From Mesostigma viride (taxonomy: Eukaryota > Streptophyta > Mesostigmatophyceae > Mesostigmatales > Mesostigmataceae): a stretch of DNA of 64,000 bases. Location: contig RPFO01000276.1 of assembly GCA_009746045.1 (NCBI GenBank), positions 262,827 to 326,826 on the forward strand. The letters run 5' to 3'. Shown here piece by piece: positions 11,031 to 20,699 of the stretch (positions are counted from its first letter, which is position 1; the number at the start of each line of letters is the position of its first letter). Both the position numbers and the translations under genes were made by a program. The notes beneath the pieces are model-generated. The model was not told where the DNA came from. It made no database searches and saw nothing but the letters and a program-made list of their open reading frames with translations.

Positions 11031-12155
11031 AACACGGCGTATTACAAGCGCTAGCCCCAATTTCCCCAACAGTTCAACATCGCCTTGGGCATTAGTTTAC
11101 CCCAATACTTAGGTTTATTAAATCCTTCATCACGAGCATGGCCTGGGGCCGCTGTGAGCACGTTGACTACGTCACGTGAGCCCCCCCCCAAGCCAAAATT
11201 CCTGTTGTGTATTTTTTGTAATTATTAGTTCGTGCGTGGTTCGTGAATAGGTCGTAAATGTCACGCGGTAACGTAAAGGAGTGGTAGAATTAGGCCTTCA
11301 ATAGCAGCCCACCCCCTGGGATGAGGCGTCGCGACAACTTTTAAGAACTGACAATTCACAATATGTGGGATGTCATGATTTAAATTTATACTGTACCGTG
11401 ATTTATAGGTAATTATTTAAATAATTATGAATCATGACATCCCACATGTGAATTGTCAGTTGTGCCAACTGCCAAGTCAAAGCATGCTAGTTACAATCAC
11501 AGAGACACTGACGCGCATCAGGTGCATGCCTTAGAATATTACGCGTGAATATATAAGACGATGCCAAGTTGCCATCATCCGACTGCCCTGTTCGCCAGCC
11601 ACTACCCGGAACCAGCGAACCTGGTGGAGTGAAGATTTCACGTCTCCCCGAGTGATCTTCTCCAGCCACGAGAACTTACAAGTACGGAGAACTTCATTAC
11701 GACGTTATACAACAGTGACGAGGCTTCACAGAGGTATAGCCGTGTAGACCTGAAAGGGAGAATCGGCTTGCGTGCTCAATGCATGTCTGAGCCGGTCTAA
11801 ACGACGGCTTTCGTACAATCTCGAATGTATCTTTACACAATATGACATCAACTCTAACACTGCATTTCCCGGCCAAGCCGGGATCAGCAAGCAATCACGT
11901 CGTTCGTGATGTTCGGCGACTACTGGCCATTCCTCGTGATCTGTCAGATTCGCCTGATGCTGAGGTCGACCGGTGGGCATTGAATGTCGAACCTGTTGCA
12001 GACATACTGAGCATCTACCCGCCACCTTTTGTACCTTCTCATTCAGTGAAAGCATTTTGATTAGTCAAGTGACATTATGGGAAGGTTAACATGGCGGTCC
12101 TAATTATTGTAACAATGAAAATGCCCCATGACGGGCTACACACATTTCAAGCATT
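11031..12155. promoter_or_regulatory. Shared upstream region of two divergent dioxygenase genes
   Basis: The two ATGs face away from each other across 1125 bp, so both promoters must lie here. The region is AT-rich with no convincing conserved ORF. A strong inverted repeat lies at 11346-11461. No core promoter element can be assigned with confidence. Confidence 0.55.
11346..11461. repeat. Inverted repeat (hairpin/MITE-like) between divergent genes
   Basis: Arm 11346-11380 (AACTGACAATTCAC...GGGATGTCATGATT) is the reverse complement of 11430-11461 apart from a 3-nt indel. The spacer is ~49 nt of AT-rich sequence. Confidence 0.85.
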
Positions 12156-15100
12156 ATGTTGAGAATTTCTGAAAGGATCCGGCGGCATTCTTGTGGGCTC
12201 ATGGCCGGCTTGCGTTGCAGCAAGCTGTTGCTGTTTGCTGTTATCATCCTGGCGTGTCGTGCTGTTTTTGGCCCGTCCCTTTACAACTCGGGATGGCACG
12301 AACCACGAGCCGACGCAAGCGTGGATTCATGCGACCTCGCACTATGCATCGCTCCCCCTACTGAAATGAGCTTGATCTATCGTGATTCATTCCGAGTGAA
12401 TATGAACAAGCATTTGAGCCCTGTTTGCCGGGGGGAATGCTGGATTGGCAACTACCGAGAGTTTTGCCAGGACTGCAGTGACATCAACGCAGCGGGAAAC
12501 GATGAAAAGCTGCGACAGTGCCGCATGTACTGCGAAGCTCACGGGAGTTGTCCTCTGTCCGGGCCAGCAGAAAAACCACATCCCATCTGCCCCGTAAGTG
12601 CTTGACAGAACCAGCATTTAAGAAACATATATACATTGTGGTATTATAAATGACGGCTGTATTTTTTGTTCTTATCTTGCTGGTTGTTGCAACGTCGCTA
12701 TTCGTGCAGGTAGCCTTTACACGATCGCAATACTGCCCTTCCTGCCCTCCCTCCCTCCCTCCTCCCTCCCTCCTCTCCCTCCCTCCCTCCCTCCCTCCCT
12801 CCCTCCCTCCCTCCTCCCTCCTCCTCCCTCCCTCCCCCTCCCTCCCTCCCTCCCTCCCCCTCCCTCCCTCCCTCCCTCCCTCCCTCCCTCCCTCCCTCCC
12901 TCCCTCCCCTCCCTCCTCCCTCCCTCCCTCCCTCCCTCCCTCCCTCCTCCTCCCTCCCTCCCTCCCTCCCTCCCTCCCTCCCTCCCCTCCCTCCCTCCCT
13001 CCTCCCTCCCTCCCTCCCTCCCTCCCTCCCTCCCTCCCTCCCTCCCTCCCTCCTCCCTCCCTCCCTCCCTCCCTCCCTCCCTCCCTCCCTCCTCCCTCCC
13101 TCCCTCCCTCCTCCCTCCCTCCTCCCTCCCTCCCTCCCTCCCTCCCTCCCTCCCTCCCTCCCTCCCTCCCTCCCTCCCTCCCTCCCTCCCTCCCTCCCTC
13201 CCTCCCTCCCTCCCTCCCTCCCTCCCTCCCTTCTTGACTTACACACCGACTTACTTCACCTCCGTCTGCCACCCCATGGTGGTACGTCTTCCGTACCTTG
13301 CAGCCTTACGACGCGTCCCTGAGGGGCTCGAGGGTCGCACTTTTGAAGTCCCTGGGGGCGACCGTTCAGCCGGGCGCAGACTACGGAATCGATGTATGTG
13401 AGGATCGGGCACAACTGCCAGCATTCAGTGTAGCTAGGTCCAAGCTCTGACTTTCAGCGTTCGCTGTAGCGCAGACTACAGGATCAACGTGCGTGGATGA
13501 CTCGGTGGAAAAGATTATTCCGACGAATGTGAGCTTGGTAGCGCAACATACGGAATTAATGGGGGAGGAGTGAATGGGAGCGGGCACGGCTCTCGGCGTT
13601 GATGGTAGCTAGCGGGCTTTAGCATTATACTGCCGATTTTGCATCATCAAACTATACTACTTACTAACAGGGTGGGCAGTTTCCTGGACATGATAGTCTT
13701 CCAAGTCCTCAAACATTGGAGCCGGAGGTCATTATTGATCCCTCACCCCCCTTCCTCCTTCCCAGCCCCACATTAGTTCGCCCTGTAGTCTGTTTCTTCC
13801 CCTTTTCTCTGCCCCTCATGCTCGCACCACATCCCTCTATCCCTCCTTTGCACCGCATCACATTCTTCTTTGCATGACCTTGTGTTGTTTCCCCCCCTGT
13901 ATCTCTCCCCTTGGTCGCGACCCGTGTCTCATATCACCCCCCTCCGCTTGGCATGCAAATATGCAACGTTCATGCGGCGCCCCACCCCTCCCCCCCCGCC
14001 CCCCAGGTGCACGGCATCAACGTCAGGGAGCCCTGGGTACTGGCGCACGAAGGCCTGCAGTGTGCCATCAAGGACCTCACACAGGACTACCTGGTGGTCA
14101 ACTTCAAGGGCCAGGTCCTTGACATTGTGATCTATGTGTCGTTATTCCGTTTAGCCAGCAAGTTTCTCATTTTTACTGCTAGTTTTTTTCCCCCCCTTGG
14201 CCATCCCGAAACCTACCCCTTCGCTCTCTTTTTCCATCGCCGTTGCGGTTCACCCACAGGAATTTTGACGCCAGCCGGTATCATTGGCACCAAGAGAAGG
14301 GAAAACAATAATGAACACACAAAAGAACAAGCACACGTTTTTGTGACAGGAGGTTTGGGAATGCCAACTGGGGCCATTATTACATCGACCAGCGGATAGG
14401 CGTGGAATTAGTTGACATCAGCGGCTGCGGGTGGATGACATCATATCATTCCTACCACCTTGCTTCCCATGAGGGCATGGGCTATGAGCTTGACGAGAAA
14501 TTATTCTTATAGATAGTACATATTCCCAATTTCCCATGGGCTATGAGCTTGACGAGAAATTATTCTTATAGATAGTACATATTCCCATGGGCTATGAGCT
14601 TGACGAGAAATTATTCTTATAGATAGTACATCACACCACGCTCTATTTACTTATAGATAGTAAATCACACCGCGCTCTATTTACTTATAGATAGTAAATC
14701 ACACAGCGCTCTATTTACTTAAAGATAGTAAATCACACAGCACTCTATTTACTTAAAGATAGTACATCTCACCACGCTCTATTTGCACTAGGCAAACCGC
14801 TGCTGTCATTCCATCATTGTTCCCCGTCCTAGCGCTACTATCGTACTGTCTTGGTGTGACACAGTCGGGCACGACCCACGACCACAGTTTGACCATAGCA
14901 GGTGCTACGCGTTGGGCAATCCACCGCTATCGTTCTTGCCTTTCCTGTTCACGGGATCTGACTCTCGTTATCACACAGTCGGGCACGGATTGTGAGTTCG
15001 ACCACACCATGTGCTACGCGTTGGGGAAGAGTTTCGAGGCCAAGAAAGCGATGAAGTCGGGCCCCCGCATCAACTGCGTCTCCAACCACCCGCTGCTGGG

Positions 15101-18100
15101 CACAAGCGCAGTGGCCGCAGAAGGTGTGACACACGGACATATACATGAATTAATTAATTAATAAGCACGCGACTGCGTCACGTGGGTGCCAATACAGAGT
15201 AAAGGAACCTTCAACCCTATATACACAGCGAGAAGGAGGGAGGGTGCCCTAGCTTCTCTCACTACCGCAAGTGGGTAGGCCACAGAGCGCTCTCTCCACA
15301 GCATGGTGCATCATGCCGGGGCGCAACACTGTGGGTGCAATACAACCAGTGCAATACCATAGGTAGGCTGACGCATAGCTTATGCTACACATGTGAGGTG
15401 GGCTCAAGACGTGGGCTAATTAAGGCGCAAGCTGATGACCACAAGGTGCCAGAGCTCATTGAAGGTACTATAACGCTGTGCGCTAATATCATTTCAAGTG
15501 CTGTAGTGCCTAAGCTATCCCATAATCGATTGCCCCCATCTAGACAACTAGCTTGAGTGCTCTATCCCGGGGAAGGCCGGGGGGGCTTCCACAGTTTCTT
15601 GTTGACGTAAAGGTCCCCGCCCCGCCAGTACACTTGGGGCTTGTCGGGGTTGGTCTTGTGGCGGATGTAGTCGGGCCACTGATCGCGGCGTTGCTGCTGC
15701 TGGGCTGGCGTCAGGACATATGCATTGCACAACTTATACCTGACGTAAACTGGACGAGGCACACACATACAGGGATGATGAACGAATATCGATTTTTCGA
15801 TACAACATGCACCTATGGGAGGTGTAAACAGGCACCTAAGTATGTCTAATGTGTATATAATACTACACATTTATATAACTTGGACTTGGTGTGTAGTATG
15901 AGTGGGACCCTGGTGCCCACAACCCCGGTGTGTAGTATGAGTGGGGCCGTGGCGCCCACAACCCCGGTGTGTAGTATGAGTGGGACCCTGGTGCCCACAA
16001 CCCCGGTGTGTAGTATGAGTGGGGCCGTGGGGCCCACAACCCCGGTGTGTAGTATGAGTGGGGCCATGGCGCCCACAACCCCAGTGTGTAGTATGAGTGG
16101 GGCCGTGGGGCCCACAACCCCGGTGTGTAGTATGAGTGGGGCCGTGGGGCCCACAACCCCGTAACTAGGTCTTAGCTAGCTAGCTCCATCCATCCCATCC
16201 CACTCGACTGTACTGAGGACTTATGCTCACGTAACGCTGTTACGTGTTAAGTAATGAGTGGGACATTCTAATATTTGGGGTATACCACGTTCGCCTCCCA
16301 TCAAACTCGCCTCGCATCGCATGGGCCGCCCCTTGGTGCAAGCTCTGTTTCGCCTGACTAAGACTGAACATTGGGTTTGGGTGACTAGGACTTTGTCGCC
16401 ATGTTTAGTAGGCAGGGTCGCTGCTTTTATGGTAACCTTCATTCTGGAAGTACTACTGGTGTGTTTGTTACCTGATTGAATTGTGTGGTGCCTCTCTCCC
16501 CCTTACATTACTATCTGTTTGCAACAGTCTCATGACCCTGCAGATCGTGTGAGTTAGTATTACATTAAAGAGACTGTTGGCATCAAAGAGACGTCTGGGC
16601 GGTCTGGCTCAAAGTCCTTTCTTATTGGAAGAAATGAAAAAGGGGGGCTTGTTTGTCTGCTGGCTGCGTTCCTCCATGACCATAATGTGCTCTATCAAAC
16701 CTGATAATACATCATACCTGAATAATAAGTTACCTGATGTTATACCGGGTTATTGTCCTTTCTCGTGCACCTATTTGTAACGTTTTACCTGATGGCGCGA
16801 TATCATTAAATCACACCACATCGTGTCTTTGTGTTACTCGTGATGTGCTGTCATCCGGGGGTCATGGCGTCAACTGGGGCTGGATGCCAACTTGGGACCT
16901 CCGGCGGATCCGTGGGCGCGCACATTCGATGTATAATGCCTCGTGCTCGGCAGGCTGGCATGTGGATGGCTGCGGAGAGGTGCGTGGCAGCTGTGGGCTC
17001 CAGAAGAATGATTACATCACAATCACAATACGGTCACGCTTCTAGCATAAGATTCACATTCTTTTTCTTGTTGTTTTCTTTCGGAAGGGAGCCGTTTTTT
17101 AGTAGAAATATAAAGTAGGTTTGTTATTCCAATACTACTACTCACGTTGATAGTGGCCGTTAGTCCTGTCTTGGCGGTTGCCACCACTATGTATACATAC
17201 TGAATAGTAGGGGCATGCGGGGTACCGGGAAGCTGTTCTTGAGCGAGTGCATATTATTGAGTGTACATATATAGCAGTAAATTAGTAAATTAGTTATTGA
17301 GTATATAGTAGTATGTCAAGCATGGGTACTGCTACCAAAGCCCAGCTGCTGTCTGAAGAACAGTGGTGTTTGAAGGACAAAAATGCTTTATCTGATAAAC
17401 AATGTCACATTCACCAGTGGGTGGGTACCTTTCCCTTGTATCTCCAAAGACTTCGATGCTGCTTCTCGGAGATGAAAGAAATTGGGTAAGCTCATCGCTT
17501 TGGAAATAAATTGGGTGAGCGCATCGCTGTCGAGCGACTGTCCCGCTGCTTGTACCATTCTACCGCTGCTAGCATGGCCATGGCGTCAGTCTACGACAAT
17601 TGGCAGCTCTTGGTGGCTTGTCCGCGTGCCTTTCACACAAACACTCATACACACCACTGCGCCAAACTTAGTGGGATATCAGAGTTTGTGCTTGCTAGCG
17701 TTTTGACTTTAAGTCGTTTCCTGGGCATCTTTCGGCCTCCTCTTTCTCCCTTTCCAACCGTCCTTGGACACCCAACTGTCACTGCCCTTCCCCCTGCCTC
17801 TGTTACTATTATTACCAGTAACTGTTACAACCATGACCATTAACTGTCACTACTCCTTCCCCTGCCTCTGTTACTATTATTACCAGTAACTGGTACAACC
17901 ATGGCCATTAACTGTCACTGCCCTTTCCCCTGCCTCTGTTACTATTATTACCAGTAACTGGTACAACCATGACCATTAACTGTCACTGCCCTTTCCCCTG
18001 CCTCATTTGCATCCAGTCGTGCACCCACGGCATATTCGACGTGGTGGAGGCCGACCCGCCCCATGGGGCCACCGCGCTGAGTGTCATCCCTGACGTCATC

Positions 18101-19937
18101 AAGAGCCTGTCGAGGGAGAAACTTGAGTATTGGAAGAGGTGAGCCCGTACTGTGCTTATTGTGGTGATTCTTAGTGTTAAGTAGCAAATCCTAGTATTTC
18201 TTGTCTGTATAAGTGAGAGCCTTTTGAAGGAGAAGCTCCAATGTTGGAAGGCGTGGGCGTTGTCACGCCTTGAAGGTGGTTACTTGGTCAGCTCATCGTG
18301 AAAAGTGTGTAGAGACCACCAGTGGACGTATGTCAAGAAGGTGAGTCTTTCCATGGTGCTGGGATTGGTAATTGCGTAACTCGATACGTGTCTTTAATGA
18401 CTTGATATGTGTCTTTTATGAGCTGATCTCTTGAAAGTCCAGAAATAAGCTGATGGTGGCAGTTCTGGCATAGGCATCCGTTATATGGGGCCGGGAGTGG
18501 ACGGTACACGAGGGAAGCAGATTTAATAAGTCCTCTACAGTATTTCTTGGGCCCTGGCATCCAAAGGAACCGCATCCTGTCCACCCCAGACCTGCAATGC
18601 TCTCATGCATGTCCCTCCCAATGCCATCCAGGTACAAATATGAATGTAGGCCTGTTCTGTAAGTCACTCTGTCAGACAAGGCGAGACAACGGTTGCTTTT
18701 TTTAGACGGTTGAATGGGGTTTTATTGTATACAGGGCCGACACCCAATAGGAGGGGTACGGTCATAACCGTTTTTGTGTGCTTGTTTTAAGGAGAAAAGG
18801 TTGCTTCAACTCCATTCGCCGCGTTCTTCGTAGTGCATGTTGCATGTTGACTATGCGGTAACGCTGATTGTATACCATACTAGTGAGTAACGTGCTTTTC
18901 TGGCCCTACCATCCCAGCCTTTAGCAGAATCACTAGGTTTATTTACCATCTCTGCATGGCCTTTGCCCCACAACTGGATAGGTGCTTTGCATTCTTTTTC
19001 CCTTCTGCGCAAGCAAGTGTTTTGTGCATGGCAATAGGCATCACCTGATGCTCAGAAGTGCACCGTCCCATGCAATGTAATCAATCATGTATCAACTTGA
19101 AGACATTTAATGTATGGTGTGATGTCATGCACATTGTAAGCATGCGCATATTAGTTTATGGTGTGATGTCATGCACATTGTAAGCATGCGCATAAGTGAG
19201 ATGGGCTAGGGACTGATGGGGCATCTAGATTCCGGGGTGAAGCCAGAACAGCAAGAAAATCATTCTGGTATCTGTTTGTGTCTGAATCACTTAATATTGT
19301 GCCACCTGTCCCTGCTTTGAAGAAGCCAAGGGTGGCCCCCTGCATGATCACAGCTGGTTCCAGGTTGGGGCTGTCTAGCGCGCCTTACTTGTTGAGTTGA
19401 TGTTGGCCTAGTTCATGAACGCGGGTAGGAGCATTATGAATCAGGTTGATTTACATGATTCCTTTTTCTCCTTTTTCCCATTTTCTTGGCTCTAAGTTCA
19501 TGAAACGCTGACATGATCTTATAAAAGCTCTTTTTATGTCCCGCGTGGCTCTTGCGTGTGGCAGGATCTGGTGGAAGTCAGTAACGTATGTTAACCTGAA
19601 GGCAACCTTCCCCCTCATCGTCGATCATCCCATCACAGGAGAGCCGGTTATCTATGTCCATAATATCGTCGCTTTTGGCGTTGACATGGACAAACCATCG
19701 GGGCGGATGTTTGAGCCTGAAGAAAGCCAAAAGTTTCGAAATGAGCTTGACGCGGCCCTTTCAGCCCATTCCTTCAACATGTCCTGGGAGAAAGGGGATT
19801 TCACGTATGTTGAGAACCTTTTGCTGCTGCACAAGTCATGGCCAGAGAGTGCAGATAGCCCCAACTCTGCACTCCGTGTGGTCCGTAAAGCCACGTGCAA
19901 CTGTGTTCCAGTACACTCTCTGCCGCCTACAGAGTAG
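12156..19937 (+). CDS. TauD/TfdA-type Fe(II)/2-oxoglutarate dioxygenase with membrane anchor and Cys-rich region (copy 2)
   Basis: Exons are 12156-12593, 13304-13393, 14007-14114, 14979-15123, 16954-16979, 18017-18138 and 19565-19937, giving 433 aa. From exon 2 on, every exon has exactly the same length as in the divergent paralogue (90, 108, 145, 26, 122 and 373 nt). The N-terminus is short and basic, then hydrophobic (LLLFAVIILACRAVFG), then Cys-rich (CRGECWIG, CQDC, CRMYC, GSCP). The TauD core has VVNFKGQ, HTMCYALGKSFE, VSNHP, WHVDG (HxD), FPLIVDHPITGEP, SWEKGD..YVENLLLLH (distal His) and ALRVVRKA (Arg for 2-oxoglutarate). All expected ligands are present, so activity is plausible. The donor of exon 3 is read as GTCCTT, weaker than GTAATC in the other copy. 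Intron 1 has a TCCC microsatellite of about 500 bp. The third to sixth introns hold minisatellites and LINE debris. Confidence 0.85.
12737..13233. repeat. (TCCC)n microsatellite, ~500 bp, in intron 1 of dioxygenase copy 2
   Basis: Almost pure tetranucleotide repeat with occasional TCC units. It is a very long polypyrimidine tract lying ~70 nt before the exon 2 acceptor at 13303. Long Pro/Ser/Leu and Gly/Arg/Glu frames across it are artefacts. Confidence 0.95.
14476..14785. repeat. Two adjoining minisatellites in intron 3 of dioxygenase copy 2
   Basis: Three copies of a ~51-60-bp unit starting CATGGGCTATGAGCTTGACG (14476-14630) are followed by about five ~37-bp units containing CGCTCTATTTACTTATAGAT (14636-14785). 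The second unit shares TTATAGATAGTA with the first, so the two arrays are related. Confidence 0.85.
15155..15300 (+). repeat. Dispersed repeat also present at 20030-20215
   Basis: Both copies share, in order, a CACGTG-containing start (GACTGCGTCACGTGGG / GACTGTGTCATG), AAAGGAAC, CAACGAG/CAGCGAG and GGGTGCCC-AGCTTCT. They probably are 5' parts of a LINE or SINE family. One copy lies in the intron after exon 4, the other just after the stop of dioxygenase copy 2. Confidence 0.5.
15562..15735 (-). pseudogene. LINE ORF1 C-terminal fragment
   Basis: On minus this codes LTPAQQQQRRDQWPDYIRHK, then VYWRGGDLYVNKKLW. This matches the C-terminal end of the L1-type ORF1 protein seen at 24103-24684. It is a truncated fragment inside an intron of dioxygenase copy 2. 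Confidence 0.75.
15885..16255 (+). repeat. LINE-A 3' end with internal 39-bp VNTR
   Basis: Seven units of GTGTGTAGTATGAGTGGGGC plus CGTGGGGCCCACAACCCCG are followed by GTAACTAGG and a tail ending near CTTATGCTCACG. The last unit and tail align with the LINE-A 3' region (GGGCCGCGGTGCCCACACCC, GTAACTAGGACCTAGATAGC, ACTGAGGACTTATGCTCACG) at 23450-23550. The VNTR therefore arose inside a LINE-A 3' UTR. Confidence 0.75.
16954..16979 (+). other. 26-nt microexon coding GWHVDGCGE (HxD iron ligands), copy 2
   Basis: It is flanked by GGCAG on the left and GTGCGT on the right and joins the 145-nt and 122-nt exons in frame. Skipping it would remove the His and Asp iron ligands and shift the frame. Confidence 0.85.
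17762..18016 (+). repeat. ~67-bp tandem repeat carrying a polypyrimidine tract and AG, ending at the exon 6 acceptor
   Basis: Three full units (ATTAACTGTCACTGCCCTTT, CCCCTGCCTCTG, TTACTATTATTACCAG, TAACTGGTACAACCATG) precede a fourth, partial unit. That unit ends in CCCCTGCCTCATTTGCATCCAG, the genuine 3' splice site at 18015-18016. Each upstream unit holds a pyrimidine tract followed by ...TTACCAG, so each mimics the acceptor. Confidence 0.75.
18251..19564. other. Last intron of dioxygenase copy 2, no gene seen
   Basis: Includes a 2x repeat of TATGGTGTGATGTCATGCAC at 19113-19190. Other ORFs here are short and unconserved. Confidence 0.6.
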
Positions 19938-20390
19938 GTTGGTAGCTGTTGCGTTTCCCCCTCTACTGCTGCTTACGGGCAAGGCCATTGTATAAATCAC
20001 GCCGTTCCGTTGGGGAGCCATAAATAATTGAAAGCACGTGACTGTGTCATGCTATTAAAAGCACGTGAACGTGGGAACCAATAAAGGAACTTTCGACCCC
20101 TATACACAACGAGCTAGGAAGAGGGGGGTGCCCAAGCTTCTGATCGTATCATACACATCTTCGGTAACCCTTGTTAATCTGCGTCTTTGGGCTGCTCTAT
20201 CTTCGTCACTACTGCAAGTAAGTTCTCACACCTCGCACACTCGTATTCCGTTTGTTGTAAGGGGTTTCAATCCCCACCTCATTTTATTTTTACTCCGTTA
20301 CTTTTCTATTTCTTCTTGTAACTCTTATATATACACCTATTCTGTTTTCTTTCTTATTCTCACATTCATTATTTATTAATTAACTGTAAT

Positions 20391-20580
20391 CAATTAATTA
20401 AGAACATACCTCTGTGGGGAGGATGTGTAACACATATCCCTGAGAAGGGGCATATGGTTTTCAATACATTCTAGGCGACAACCTGCAGGTGGTTGGTGTA
20501 AACTGCAACCTACTCGGGGTGCACAATTGAGGTGCACCTAGCTGCACCGACATGTATTCGAGCAGCTGTGCAAAGTTGCG
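20391..20580 (-). mobile_element. SINE-like element, inverted, with AATT-rich end
   Basis: The reverse complement of this stretch matches 32750-32945: a GCAGGTGCACC start, ACACCTGCAGGTTGTCGCC, GGGCTATGTGTTACATATGC, an ACGGAG 3' end and a TTAATTAA tail. The 3' part is the same as that of the SINE-like copies at 32101-32473 and 54297-54680. Confidence 0.65.
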
Positions 20581-20699
20581 GACATGGGGTGGAAGATGAT
20601 CGAATGGCTAGGCAATGGCTTGGGCATGATGGCGTCTCAGCAGAGAGTGGCTTTCTGCATGGGCAAAGCATGGCTGACTCATAGCGGATGCAGTAAGGC

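Noticed and set aside
12484-13272. Long Gly/Arg/Glu and Pro/Ser ORFs
   Set aside because: Translations of the TCCC microsatellite inside intron 1 of the dioxygenase gene.
14260-14520. Extra exon between exons 3 and 4 of dioxygenase copy 2 (open frames after two CAGs)
   Set aside because: No counterpart in the paralogue, and the flanking exons already join in phase 0 with normal TauD spacing.
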